This document shows positions 24,692 to 34,215 of a DNA stretch of 44,641 bases, piece by piece. Origin of the DNA: Bacteroidaceae bacterium (GTDB lineage: Bacteria > Bacteroidota > Bacteroidia > Bacteroidales > Bacteroidaceae); NCBI GenBank assembly GCA_017649485.1, contig JAGCGS010000001.1, positions 1 to 44,641 on the forward strand. Direction: 5' to 3'. The notes beneath the pieces were generated by a model, which searched no databases, was not told where the DNA came from, and worked only from the letters and a program-made list of their open reading frames with translations. Positions within the stretch are counted from its first letter, which is position 1. Each line of letters opens with the position of its first letter. The translations under genes and the position numbers were made by a program.

Positions 24692-27031
24692 ATGAAAAAA
24701 CACATCGCAGTCATTGTTTTATTGCTGCTTACCTGGGCCTTCAATATGAAGGCTCAGACTATTTGGAATGCTACCCATCTGGCTCAAGTGAAGGCGCAAA
24801 TCCAACAATCCGACGTTCCAGCTTACCAGAATGCCTATTTTCAGCTGCTTCAGGAGGCAGAAGAAATTTTAAGCATACAGCCTCCCTCCGTGATGGAGAA
24901 AGAACGCATAGCTGCCAGTGGCGATAAGCATGATTATTTGAGTCTGGCACGCTATTACTGGCCTGATGTCACTAAACCAGATGGATTACCTTACGTCAAC
25001 CGAGATGGAGTGACGAACCCGGAGATAGAACGTTTGGATCGTCCGAAACTTTCTACGATGGCTGATGGTGTGGTTACACTCTCGTTAGCTTGGTATTTTA
25101 GCGGTGAGGCAAGGTATGCGCAGAAAGCGGTTGAGATGCTTAGAGTGTGGTTCATCAACAAAGACACCCGCATGAATCCCCATTTGAATTATGCCCAGAT
25201 AGTACCAGGTGTCAATGGCAACAAAGGCCGATGCTATGGACTCATAGATGCTTATTCTTTTGTGGAGATGCTGGATGCTGTACAGCTCTTGGAATCATCG
25301 GAATATTTTACATCTAAAGATAACCGGTCGCTAAAAGATTGGTTCTCCAAATTCCTCAACTGGATGCTCGTTAGCGAGCAAGGCATAGAGGAGAGTCGCC
25401 AAGCCAACAACCATTCTATTGCCTATGATGTGCAGGTGATGGCTTACGCCCATTATGTAGGCAATAAGCAGGCGAGGGATGATTGCCTGCGCCGTTTCTA
25501 TGAACAGCGCATGTTGAAGCAGATTGATACAGATGGTTCTCAGCCTCAGGAGTTAAGACGTACTTTGGCTTTTGGATATTCACAATATAACCTTTCTCAC
25601 ATCATTGATGTATTCCAAATAGCCCGCCATGTTGATATGGCTTCCACTCTTAATCCTCATCTCCCTCTGTTGGAGAAAGCTGCAGATTACCTGTCAGCTT
25701 ATCTTGGTAAAGAGGTAGTGGAATGGCCTTTTCAGCAAATCAGCGAGTGGGACTACAAGCAGAATGAACTTTCAAAAGACCTCTATCGACTCTATCTGTT
25801 GCACCCTGAACGTAATGACTATCTGCAACTGTCAAAGGACAACCTGATGAAGCGTTTCACAGATCGTTTCTTTTTGTTGTATTATACCCCCGATGAGACT
25901 GACAATGCCTTTGCCCAAGCTGATGTGCAACTGCGTTATCTCCTACAGCAAACAGATCAGGCTCGAAAAGACATCTCCGATAAGACAAAGCTCATGCCTC
26001 GTAGTATGGAGATTGATGGCTCCCTTCGTTTGGTGGGCATAGGCGATTGGTGTTCAGGTTTCTTCCCTGGTGAGTTGTGGCAGATGTGGCAATACTCACA
26101 TGATCCTTTTTGGCGTGAGCAGGCTGTGTCTAATACCTGGAAGCTGGAAGACTTGAAGTGGAACAACAGCAGTCACGATTTGGGATTCATGGTATATAAC
26201 TCATTCGGCAAAGCTTATGAGTTCTCAGGTGAGCGTTCCTATAAAGATGTAGTGATTCAAGCTGCCAAGACTTTGGCTACTCGATATGATGAGCAGGTGG
26301 GCTGCATTCGTTCATGGAGTTGGGGTACACCAGACCGTTGGCAGTTTGCAGTGATTATCGACAATATGATGAATCTTGAATTGCTTTTTGAGGCCTCCTT
26401 GCTCACTGGTGACAGACGCTATTACAACATAGCGGTGAGTCACGCCAACCAGACCTTGAAGAATCATTTCAGAGAAGATAACTCTTCCTATCATGTAGTG
26501 GATTACAACCCTGCCGATGGTAGCGTAATCAAACGCATTACTTTCCAAGGTATAGCCGACGAATCGGTATGGAGCCGAGGTCAGTCGTGGGGCTTATATG
26601 GCTTTACCATGTGCTATCGATATACACATGATAAGCGTTATTTGGAACAGGCACAAGAGATAGCACGTTTCTTCTTCTCACAAAAGGACTTGCCTGCCGA
26701 CCTGATTCCTTATTGGGATATGCGCGACCCAGTCATTGCTACCCAGCCAGCAGATGTGCCCCGTGATGCTTCTGCAGCTGCGGTTTTTGCTTCCGGACTC
26801 TATGAGTTGGCTACTTATGTGGATGAGGCTGATGCCCAAGCCTATCGTCGGTTGGCAGATGGCATACTGAACTCACTTACGGCTCATTATCAGCCCAAAG
26901 CCAGAACATCCCAGGGTTTTTTGTTGCTGCATTCAACAGGCAATTTCCCTTCACATGATGAGATTGATGTTCCCATCGTCTATGCGGACTATTATTACCT
27001 TGAAGCATTAGCCCGAAGGAGTAGGAGGTAA
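24692..27031 (+). CDS. Secreted fusion: alginate-lyase-like domain plus GH88 unsaturated glucuronyl hydrolase
   Basis: The 779-residue exported protein joins two (alpha/alpha) toroid enzymes. A signal peptide (1-21) precedes an alginate-lyase-superfamily domain (about 30-390) with the catalytic N-N-H triplet at Asn239, Asn240 and His241, and a Y-S-Q-Y motif at 296-299. Residues about 430-775 form a GH88 domain. Asp496 (H-D-L-G-F) and Asp557 (I-D-N-M-M-N) are 61 residues apart, the same spacing as the catalytic Asp88 and Asp149 of Bacillus GL1 hydrolase. One chain could cut a uronate polysaccharide by elimination and then remove the unsaturated uronate. Substrate (alginate, glucuronan or other) is unknown. 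No SusCD pair is adjacent, which is unusual. Confidence 0.88.
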   Translation: MKKHIAVIVLLLLTWAFNMKAQTIWNATHLAQVKAQIQQSDVPAYQNAYFQLLQEAEEILSIQPPSVMEKERIAASGDKHDYLSLARYYWPDVTKPDGLPYVNRDGVTNPEIERLDRPKLSTMADGVVTLSLAWYFSGEARYAQKAVEMLRVWFINKDTRMNPHLNYAQIVPGVNGNKGRCYGLIDAYSFVEMLDAVQLLESSEYFTSKDNRSLKDWFSKFLNWMLVSEQGIEESRQANNHSIAYDVQVMAYAHYVGNKQARDDCLRRFYEQRMLKQIDTDGSQPQELRRTLAFGYSQYNLSHIIDVFQIARHVDMASTLNPHLPLLEKAADYLSAYLGKEVVEWPFQQISEWDYKQNELSKDLYRLYLLHPERNDYLQLSKDNLMKRFTDRFFLLYYTPDETDNAFAQADVQLRYLLQQTDQARKDISDKTKLMPRSMEIDGSLRLVGIGDWCSGFFPGELWQMWQYSHDPFWREQAVSNTWKLEDLKWNNSSHDLGFMVYNSFGKAYEFSGERSYKDVVIQAAKTLATRYDEQVGCIRSWSWGTPDRWQFAVIIDNMMNLELLFEASLLTGDRRYYNIAVSHANQTLKNHFREDNSSYHVVDYNPADGSVIKRITFQGIADESVWSRGQSWGLYGFTMCYRYTHDKRYLEQAQEIARFFFSQKDLPADLIPYWDMRDPVIATQPADVPRDASAAAVFASGLYELATYVDEADAQAYRRLADGILNSLTAHYQPKARTSQGFLLLHSTGNFPSHDEIDVPIVYADYYYLEALARRSRR

Positions 27032-27179
27032 TTAGCTGTTTTATTAACTATACCTAATACATTCACGTCATACTATCTTTTATCCACTGGTATAGATGCA
27101 CAAAACCAGGTTGTATGCGTGTCGCCATTACATCGTATGTGTAAAACAATTACTCAATAAAGGGAAGGGCGTTACATCT

Positions 27180-27914
27180 TTATAAGAAGTAAGCATAAAA
27201 CTCTTCCCATCCGTCGCAGAATGCCTGCATGGAGGGGTAGAGCAGGTTGGCACCTGCATCCAAGAGAACGGAGTCCTTTAAAGGCCCGGTATTGACGGCA
27301 ACGGTGAATATTCCAGCTGCTACTCCTGCCTGAACGCCAATGGGGGCGTTCTCAATGACGATGGCTTCGTTTGCCTTGACACCAGCCTTCTTGAGCCCCA
27401 TCAGATAAGGTTCAGGATTGGGCTTCCCATATTTTACATCATAGGCTGTTACCATCTTGTCGCGGTCAAACATGCCAGGATAGTCTCTTTCGAAGCGGGC
27501 AAAAAGGGTATGTTGCCCAGAGCCTGTCACCAAAACGGGCGTTATGCCTGTAGCCTTCAGCTTCTCCAACAACTCCCATGCTCCAGGCATACGCGCAGGG
27601 TCTGGATGTTTGGCAAACTCATTACACTTGTCAAGGTATATCTCGTCAATCAACTCCTTGGAGGCATCCTTGCCATATACTTGGTTGTATATCAAGTTGA
27701 TGGTACTCATACCTGTGCGGCCCTCGTTCATAAAGGCCACTTCAAGAGTCATAGGTAAACCATACTTCGCCATTGATGTTACCCACGCATCAGCATGATA
27801 AGGCATAGAGTCAAACAACACCCCATCCATATCAAAGAGTACTGCCTTGAGATGGATAAAAGAATGCCCGCTACCTTGCAGATAGCGGGCAATAGCTGTC
27901 TCTATCCTGTTCAT
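27180..27914 (-). CDS. HAD-superfamily phosphatase/phosphoglucomutase-like
   Basis: The 244-residue protein has motif [10 protein letters not shown], a C1 helical cap, motif II V-T-G-S, motif III K-P-N-P-E-P-Y and motif IV with E-N-A-P-I-G-V. It resembles beta-phosphoglucomutase or sugar-phosphatase relatives. The start overlaps the pgi stop by 4 nt, so it is translated with pgi and probably acts on a hexose phosphate. Specific substrate is not readable. Confidence 0.88.
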   Translation of the reverse strand: MNRIETAIARYLQGSGHSFIHLKAVLFDMDGVLFDSMPYHADAWVTSMAKYGLPMTLEVAFMNEGRTGMSTINLIYNQVYGKDASKELIDEIYLDKCNEFAKHPDPARMPGAWELLEKLKATGITPVLVTGSGQHTLFARFERDYPGMFDRDKMVTAYDVKYGKPNPEPYLMGLKKAGVKANEAIVIENAPIGVQAGVAAGIFTVAVNTGPLKDSVLLDAGANLLYPSMQAFCDGWEEFYAYFL

Positions 27915-29254
27915 CCGTTCAGACGAGCTTGGATAGCCTTTGACTCTGCCTCATAGCCAGGCTTGTTCAGCAGAGCGAACATGTTCTTCTTGTATGCCTC
28001 TACACCAGGCTGGTTGAATGGGTTCACATCTAAGATGTAGCCACTGATACCGCAAGCCACCTCGAAGAAGTAGAGCAACTGACCAATGCACTCCTCGCAC
28101 AGGCATGGGATGACGATACGGATGTTAGGTACACCACCATCCACATGTGCCAATTGGGTACCCAACTCAGCCATCTTGTTCACTTCATCAACACGCTTGC
28201 CAGCCAAGAAGTTCAGACCGTCCAGGTTCTCCTCGTCGAATGGGAATTCTACTTTGTAATTCACTTTATCTACAGAAAGCACGGTCTCGAAGATACTGCG
28301 CTCACCTTCCTGAATCCACTGACCCATAGAGTGCAGGTCGGTAGTCAAATCTACAGATGCAGGATAGATGCCCAGATTGTCTTTACCTTCAGACTCTCCA
28401 TAGAGTTGCTTCCACCATTCGCTTACGAAGTGCAGCTTCGGACAGAAGTTGGCCATGATTTCAATCTTCTTGCCATGACGATAGAGCTCGTTGCGAACAG
28501 CAGCATACTGCATAGCGATGTTCTCATCGAAAGGTACGTCAGCTCCAGTAACCTTCTCCATTTCAACAGCACCTGCCACCAGCTTCTCGATGTCGAAACC
28601 AGCGGTGGCGATTGGCAGTAAACCAACAGGAGTGAGCACTGAGAAGCGACCACCTACATTGTCAGGAATTACGTATGACTTATAACCTTCCTTATCGGCT
28701 GTTACGCGAGCAGCACCTTTCTTGGCATCAGTGATAGCCACAATCACCTTCTTGGCAATTACTTTACCACGCTCGTCCTCGCACTGCTTCTTCAGCAGAC
28801 GGAATGCCAAAGCTGTCTCAGTGGTGGTGCCTGATTTTGAGATGTTGATTACACCAAAGCGCTTGCCCTTTACATATTCGGTCAACTCATAGAGATAGTC
28901 CTCGCTGATGTTGTTGCCGGCAAACAGGATCACAGGGTTCTCTTTCTTCTCCTGTAACCATGCGAAGCTATTAGACAAAGCCTCGATTACGGCGCGTGCA
29001 CCCAGGTAGCTACCACCGATGCCAGCCACCACCACCACGTCGCAATTCTCACGCAGAACCTGAGCAGTAGCATTCAGGTCGGCTAAGTCAGCCTTACTGA
29101 TAGAAGATGGCAGGTGCAACCAACCTAAGAAGTCGTTGCCTTTGCCAGTACCGTTCTCCAATGCCTCACGAGCAGCTTTAGCCTTAGCTGCATAGCCATA
29201 GACATTCTCCTTGGATACAAATCCGAAAGTCTTTTCAATGTTTAAAGTAATCAT
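27911..29254 (-). CDS. pgi: Glucose-6-phosphate isomerase
   Basis: The 447-residue glycolytic enzyme is of the short bacterial type. It shows [10 protein letters not shown] for phosphate binding, [14 protein letters not shown], and Q-W-I-Q-E-G-E near the active site. It lies 15 nt downstream of gpsA and overlaps the HAD gene. The order lysS-gpsA-pgi is common in Bacteroidales. Confidence 0.95.
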   Translation of the reverse strand: MITLNIEKTFGFVSKENVYGYAAKAKAAREALENGTGKGNDFLGWLHLPSSISKADLADLNATAQVLRENCDVVVVAGIGGSYLGARAVIEALSNSFAWLQEKKENPVILFAGNNISEDYLYELTEYVKGKRFGVINISKSGTTTETALAFRLLKKQCEDERGKVIAKKVIVAITDAKKGAARVTADKEGYKSYVIPDNVGGRFSVLTPVGLLPIATAGFDIEKLVAGAVEMEKVTGADVPFDENIAMQYAAVRNELYRHGKKIEIMANFCPKLHFVSEWWKQLYGESEGKDNLGIYPASVDLTTDLHSMGQWIQEGERSIFETVLSVDKVNYKVEFPFDEENLDGLNFLAGKRVDEVNKMAELGTQLAHVDGGVPNIRIVIPCLCEECIGQLLYFFEVACGISGYILDVNPFNQPGVEAYKKNMFALLNKPGYEAESKAIQARLNG

Positions 29255-29269
29255 GTTTCAATAATTATT

Positions 29270-30280
29270 TTAATTAAATTTCTTTGTCAGTTCTTTTAGT
29301 TCCCTACGGGCATTAGCTTTCTCATAGAGAATACGATATACAGCGTCAAGAATGGGCATGTCCACCTTGTATCGCTCGTTGATTTCACTGATGCACTTCG
29401 TGCCGTAATAACCTTCCACCACCATCTCCATTTCTACCTGTGCTGCTTTTACCGAATATCCTCTGCCAATCATGGCGCCAAATACACGATTGCGGCTGAA
29501 GTTCGAGTAGCTGGTCACTAACAGGTCGCCCAAATAAGCTGAATCAGCCACGTTTCTCATGCCTGGCGATATCGCGCTCAAGAACCTATGCATCTCGCGG
29601 ATGGCATTGGATATCAGTACTGCATGGAAATTGTCTCCATATTTCTGACCATAATAAATGCCTGCGCAAATGGCATAGATGTTCTTCAATACAGCTCCAT
29701 ACTCAATACCAATTGTGTCATGGCTCACCGAAGTCAATACATAGTGGTTCGCTATTTTCTCCGCCAAACAAGCAGCCTTTTCCTTATCTTTACCGGCAAT
29801 GGTCAGGTAAGTCAGTCGCTCCAGGGCTATCTCCTCTGCATGACTGGGACCGCTCACTACCAGTATGTCCTCTTCAGGCATATTATAATACTCATGAAAA
29901 TATTCCGTGATAGTCATATTTTCATCGGGTACAATACCCTTAGTAGCACTCAGTAACACCTTACCTTTTAAATCTGTCGTCAGTTTTTGCAGGTGACTTT
30001 TCAGATATGGTGAAGGAATCGCCAGCACCAAAATGTCAGACTGTTCCACTGTCTGGTTGATGTCAGAAGAGAAGTGGATACGACTCACATCAAACGTCAC
30101 ATCGGTAAGGTAGGCGGGGTTATGTCCCAGCTCTATAAACTCCTCAATGCGGTCTTCACGACGCATATACCAATTGATTTCCTGTTCTTTCTCCAAGAAA
30201 ATCTTGGCAATGGCTGTGGCCCAGCTTCCACCCCCAAAGATGGCAATTCGTTTTTCCTTTATTGAATCTTGCTCTGCCAT
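29270..30280 (-). CDS. gpsA: NAD(P)-dependent glycerol-3-phosphate dehydrogenase
   Basis: The 336-residue enzyme makes glycerol 3-phosphate for phospholipids. The N-terminal Rossmann motif is F-G-G-G-S-W-A-T-A. A-T-K-G-I and G-P-S-H-A-E-E follow, then the catalytic lysine region A-V-L-K-N. Its start lies 22 nt inside the lysS 3' end, so it is translationally linked to lysS. Confidence 0.95.
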   Translation of the reverse strand: MAEQDSIKEKRIAIFGGGSWATAIAKIFLEKEQEINWYMRREDRIEEFIELGHNPAYLTDVTFDVSRIHFSSDINQTVEQSDILVLAIPSPYLKSHLQKLTTDLKGKVLLSATKGIVPDENMTITEYFHEYYNMPEEDILVVSGPSHAEEIALERLTYLTIAGKDKEKAACLAEKIANHYVLTSVSHDTIGIEYGAVLKNIYAICAGIYYGQKYGDNFHAVLISNAIREMHRFLSAISPGMRNVADSAYLGDLLVTSYSNFSRNRVFGAMIGRGYSVKAAQVEMEMVVEGYYGTKCISEINERYKVDMPILDAVYRILYEKANARRELKELTKKFN

Positions 30281-31986
30281 TCAGTCACTTCCGCCACTGT
30301 TGGGTTCTTCAGTTCCAGTTTATATTTTTTGTTCACACCACAGATATCCATATGTAGCTTCTGCGGGTTCACGTCTTTCATGTCACTTATGAGGTTATAG
30401 CCAGCCTTCTGAATCACAGGCACCCAATCCTCACTGATGCCCAAAGCTACATATTTTTCCACACTGTCCTTGGGAGTCACTTTTTCTGGTCGCATCTGAG
30501 GGAACAGTAATACTTCCTGGATGAAGGTCTTGCCTGTCATCAGCATCACCAGACGGTCGATGCCGATACCGATGCCTGATGTGGGAGGCATACCATATTG
30601 CAATGCGCGCAGGAAGTCCTGGTCGATAATCATCGCCTCGTCATCACCCTTGGCAGCCAATCGCATCTGCTCTTTGAAACGCTCCTCCTGGTCAATCGGG
30701 TCGTTCAGCTCAGAGTATGCGTTGGCCAGCTCCTTGCCGTTCACCATCAGCTCAAAGCGCTCGGTCAGCTCGGGATTGCTGCGATGACGCTTGCACAGCG
30801 GCGACATCTCGATAGGATAGTCGGTGATGAAGGTAGGCTGAATGAAAGTACCCTCGCAGAACTCGCCAAACAGCTCGTCTATCAGCTTGCCCTTGCCCAT
30901 GGTCTCATCCACTTCCATGCCCTTGCTCAGGCAGAAGGCACGAATTTCCTCCTCGCTCTTGCCGTCACAATCGAAGCCTGTTTTCTCCTTGATAGCTTCC
31001 AAGATAGGCAGTCGGCGATAAGGAGCCTTAAAGCTCACGATGTTACCGTCAATTTCACGCTCTGTTGAACCATTCACGGCAATGCAAATAGTCTCCAACA
31101 GCTTCTCTGTGAAGCCCATCATCCAGTTGTAATCCTTATATTGCACATACAACTCCATGCAGGTAAACTCGGGGTTGTGGTTACGATCCATACCCTCGTT
31201 TCTGAAGTTCTTGCCAATTTCATATACACCCTCGAAGCCACCTACTATCAGTCGCTTCAGATACAGCTCTGTGGCAATGCGCATGTACATATCCAAGTCT
31301 AATGCGTTGAAATGCGTCATGAACGGACGGGCTGATGCGCCACCAGGAATAGATTGCAGGGTAGGGGTTTCCACCTCAGTATATCCTGCTTCGTCAAGCA
31401 CCTGGCGCATAGTCTTCAATACTATGGCGCGCTTCAGGAAAGTATCTTTCACACCCTCATTCACTACCAGATCCACATAACGCTGACGATAGCGCAACTC
31501 TGGGTCATCAAACTTGTCGTAAGCCACACCATCTTTATACTTCACGATAGGCAGAGGCTTCAAGCTCTTGGAGAGTAGTGTGAACTTCTGGGCATGTACG
31601 GAAATCTCACCCATTTGGGTGCGGAACACAAAGCCCTCGATGCCGATAAAGTCGCCAATATCGAGCAACTTCTTGAAAACTACGTTATAGAGGTCTTTAT
31701 TATCTTCTGGACAAATGTCGTCACGTGTGATATAAACTTGGATGCGTCCTTTTGAATCCTGCAGTTCGATGAACGAAGCCTTGCCCATGATGCGTTGACT
31801 CATCATACGTCCTGCTATGGACACTTGTCGTGGCTCATCTTCATCCTTAAACTCGGCTCTGATGTCAGTAGAGAAAGCGTTAGTTTCATACGCAGCTGCG
31901 GGATAAGGGTTAATCCCCATTTTTCGAAGCTCTTCCAAGCTATTGCGACGGATAATCTCCTGTTCGCTCAATTCCAAAATATTCAT
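30259..31986 (-). CDS. lysS: Lysyl-tRNA synthetase, class II
   Basis: The 575-residue enzyme has an N-terminal OB fold (about 55-150) and class II motifs. Motif 2 includes F-R-N-E-G and N-P-E-F-T; motif 3 is G-I-G-I-D-R-L-V-M. A C-terminal extension of about 70 residues follows the catalytic core, as in other Bacteroidales. It heads the lysS-gpsA-pgi-HAD operon from the promoter box at 32007-32014. Confidence 0.96.
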   Translation of the reverse strand: MNILELSEQEIIRRNSLEELRKMGINPYPAAAYETNAFSTDIRAEFKDEDEPRQVSIAGRMMSQRIMGKASFIELQDSKGRIQVYITRDDICPEDNKDLYNVVFKKLLDIGDFIGIEGFVFRTQMGEISVHAQKFTLLSKSLKPLPIVKYKDGVAYDKFDDPELRYRQRYVDLVVNEGVKDTFLKRAIVLKTMRQVLDEAGYTEVETPTLQSIPGGASARPFMTHFNALDLDMYMRIATELYLKRLIVGGFEGVYEIGKNFRNEGMDRNHNPEFTCMELYVQYKDYNWMMGFTEKLLETICIAVNGSTEREIDGNIVSFKAPYRRLPILEAIKEKTGFDCDGKSEEEIRAFCLSKGMEVDETMGKGKLIDELFGEFCEGTFIQPTFITDYPIEMSPLCKRHRSNPELTERFELMVNGKELANAYSELNDPIDQEERFKEQMRLAAKGDDEAMIIDQDFLRALQYGMPPTSGIGIGIDRLVMLMTGKTFIQEVLLFPQMRPEKVTPKDSVEKYVALGISEDWVPVIQKAGYNLISDMKDVNPQKLHMDICGVNKKYKLELKNPTVAEVTEWQSKIQ

Positions 31987-32006
31987 ATTAATTCAAATTT
32001 GCGGTG

Positions 32007-32014
32007 CAAAGGTA
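32007..32014 (-). promoter_or_regulatory. -7 box of lysS operon
   Basis: The minus strand reads TACCTTTG, 20 nt before the lysS ATG. It faces the MATE box at 32058-32065 across 43 nt, so the two promoters share their upstream DNA. Confidence 0.6.
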
Positions 32015-32057
32015 CGGAAAAAAATCGAGATAGCCTTATTTTCTAAACTAAAATGCG

Positions 32058-32065
32058 TAACTTTG
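32058..32065 (+). promoter_or_regulatory. -7 box of the MATE gene; decides its start
   Basis: TAACTTTG matches TAnnTTTG exactly. It lies inside the longest reading frame, after its ATG at 32053, so translation must begin downstream at ATG 32089. Confidence 0.6.
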
Positions 32066-32088
32066 CGCCTGTAAAACTGAATATTGAT

Positions 32089-33447
32089 ATGTCTCAACAA
32101 AGAGTTCCAACCGCATTGGGTACGGAAAAAATCAGTAAGTTGCTGATGCAGTATGCCATCCCGTCTATCATCGCTATGACAGCCTCGTCATTGTACAATA
32201 TGGTGGATAGCATCTTTATCGGTCAGGGTGTGGGTGCAATGGCTATCTCAGGCATCGCAATTACTTTCCCCCTGATGAATATTACAGCTGCTTTCGGCTC
32301 GTTGGTAGGTGTGGGTGCTTCCACGTTAACATCCGTGAAACTGGGGCAGCGCGATTATGACACAGCTCGCCGGGTATTAGGTAATGTGTTTGTGCTCAAC
32401 ATCTTATTAGGTGCCATGCTCACTTTGGTAACTTTGCCTTTGCTCAACCCCATTCTCTACTTCTTTGGAGCCAGCGACAACACTTTGCCATACGCTCGCG
32501 ATTACATGCAGATCATCCTTATAGGCAATATCATTACCCATCTGTATTTCGGTCTGAATGCCTTGTTGCGTTCTTCAGGCCATCCAGAGAAGGCCATGTA
32601 TGCCACTATTGGAACGGTATTGGTGAACACCATCCTCGACCCTATCTTCATTTTTGGATTGGATATGGGCATCCGAGGCGCTGCTATTGCTACTGTCATT
32701 GCCCAGTCTTTGGCTTTGATGTGGCAAATCAAGCTGTTCAGCAATAAAAATGAATTGCTTCATTTCCAAAAGGGTATTTTTAAGTTGAAGAAGCGGATTG
32801 TGTTCGACTCGTTGGCGATAGGACTTTCCCCTTTCTTGATGAACCTGGCTTCATGCGTGGTGGTGATTCTGATAAACAACGCTTTGGTGACGCATGGAGG
32901 CGATTATGCCATTGGTGCTTACGGCTTGGTAAACCGCTTGGTATTTGTGTCAATCATGGTGGTAATGGGTTTCAATCAAGGTATGCAACCTATAGCTGGC
33001 TACAACTATGGTGCCCGTCGTTACGATCGTGTAACGCAGGTATTTAAGCTCACCGTGATGTGGGCTACGGGTGTTACCACCTTTGCCACCATCCTCTGTA
33101 TGGGCATCCCTGATATTCTGGTGCGGATTTTTACTACCGATGAGGAGCTGATTCGCATCTCTGTCAAGGCGATGCGTATCATCCTGTTGGTCTTCCCTGT
33201 TGTGGGCTTCCAGATGGTTACGGGTAATTTCTTCCAAAGTATCGGTATGGCAAGCAAAGCCATCTTCTTGTCTTTGACTCGCCAACTGATTTTCCTTTTG
33301 CCCTGCATCCTTATTCTGCCTCATTATTTTGGAGAGAATGGCGTGTGGTACAGCATGCCAATATCTGATGCCATTGCTACGATCGTTGCAGCCATCATGC
33401 TTTGGCAACAGTTTCAGATATTTAAAAAACAACAAGTTGATCAATAG
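32089..33447 (+). CDS. MATE-family multidrug efflux transporter
   Basis: The 452-residue inner-membrane protein has 12 predicted hydrophobic helices in two homologous halves and exports drugs or metabolites with Na+ or H+. Typical sequences include the N-terminal P-S-I-I-A-M-T, the D-S-I-F-I-G-Q-G-V-G motif and G-F-N-Q-G-M-Q-P-I-A-G-Y-N-Y-G-A in the second half. The ATG at 32053 lies upstream of the promoter -7 box, so I use 32089 (M-S-Q-Q-R-V-P). Substrate unknown. Confidence 0.93.
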   Translation: MSQQRVPTALGTEKISKLLMQYAIPSIIAMTASSLYNMVDSIFIGQGVGAMAISGIAITFPLMNITAAFGSLVGVGASTLTSVKLGQRDYDTARRVLGNVFVLNILLGAMLTLVTLPLLNPILYFFGASDNTLPYARDYMQIILIGNIITHLYFGLNALLRSSGHPEKAMYATIGTVLVNTILDPIFIFGLDMGIRGAAIATVIAQSLALMWQIKLFSNKNELLHFQKGIFKLKKRIVFDSLAIGLSPFLMNLASCVVVILINNALVTHGGDYAIGAYGLVNRLVFVSIMVVMGFNQGMQPIAGYNYGARRYDRVTQVFKLTVMWATGVTTFATILCMGIPDILVRIFTTDEELIRISVKAMRIILLVFPVVGFQMVTGNFFQSIGMASKAIFLSLTRQLIFLLPCILILPHYFGENGVWYSMPISDAIATIVAAIMLWQQFQIFKKQQVDQ

Positions 33448-33490
33448 TCACTTATCGGAGCAGGAGCGCAGTACTGAGCTTGCTCAAGAA

Positions 33491-33512
33491 ATGCCGAGCG
33501 TGAGCGATTTAT
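33491..33512. repeat. Dispersed 22-bp repeat, copy 1 (inverted relative to copy 2)
   Basis: This 22-bp segment is the exact reverse complement of 39997-40018, and weaker similarity continues leftward to about 33455. It fills much of the 92-nt gap between the MATE gene and the kinase-like gene. Confidence 0.8.
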
Positions 33513-33539
33513 TTAATGGTAAATAAAAAAGGAAAAAAT

Positions 33540-34169
33540 ATGTCAGAAAAATTTGTAATCAACGTTGGTCGCCAATTAGGCAGTGGTGGGCGAGAGATAT
33601 CGTCAGAATTGGCGAAACGCCTCGACATCTCTTATTATGACAAAGAGTTATTAAACGTAGCATCTGAAGAGAGTGGTTTGTGCAAGGAGTTTTTTGAGAA
33701 AGCTGATGAACAAGCCTCTCAACCTCTCACAGGTGGGTTGTTTGGTATGCGCTTCCCCTTCGGTGGCAATTCAGCTATGAATACCATGAACTATCTTAGC
33801 AACGATGCACTCTTCCAGATTCAGAGTGATGCCATTCGCAAACTGGCTGAGGAACGTTCTTGCCTGTTCATTGGTCGTTGTGCCGATTATATTTTGCGTG
33901 ACTATCCTCGCTGTGTCAACATCTTCATCTCAGCTTCCTTGCCTTTCCGCATTGAGCGTATAGCTCGCATAGAGAACATCAGTCCTGCCAAGGCTGAAGA
34001 GAAGATCATCCATGTAGAGAAGCGTCGTGCCGAGTTTTACAACTACTACAGCAACAAGCGCTGGGGAGCTGCTGAGAGCTATCACCTCTGCATCGACTCC
34101 TCCGTACTTGGCATCGGCAAAACCACCGATTTTATCGAGCAGTTTGTTCGAGCAAAATTAGCACTATAG
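33540..34169 (+). CDS. Cytidylate-kinase-like protein
   Basis: The 209-residue protein belongs to the Cytidylate_kin2 family. A P-loop G-R-Q-L-G-S-G-G spans residues 10-17, followed by Y-Y-D-K-E-L-L as in CMP kinase, and later R-C-A-D-Y-I-L and R-A-E-F-Y-N-Y-Y. The start is ATG 33540, preceded by AAGGA; an ATG at 33516 would add eight lysine-rich residues. It is expected to phosphorylate a nucleotide, but the family is poorly studied and a second canonical cmk may exist elsewhere. Confidence 0.85.
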   Translation: MSEKFVINVGRQLGSGGREISSELAKRLDISYYDKELLNVASEESGLCKEFFEKADEQASQPLTGGLFGMRFPFGGNSAMNTMNYLSNDALFQIQSDAIRKLAEERSCLFIGRCADYILRDYPRCVNIFISASLPFRIERIARIENISPAKAEEKIIHVEKRRAEFYNYYSNKRWGAAESYHLCIDSSVLGIGKTTDFIEQFVRAKLAL

Positions 34170-34215
34170 CGTACATTCACTGATACAAATCTGAGGGCGA
34201 TATTGTCGATGTAAT

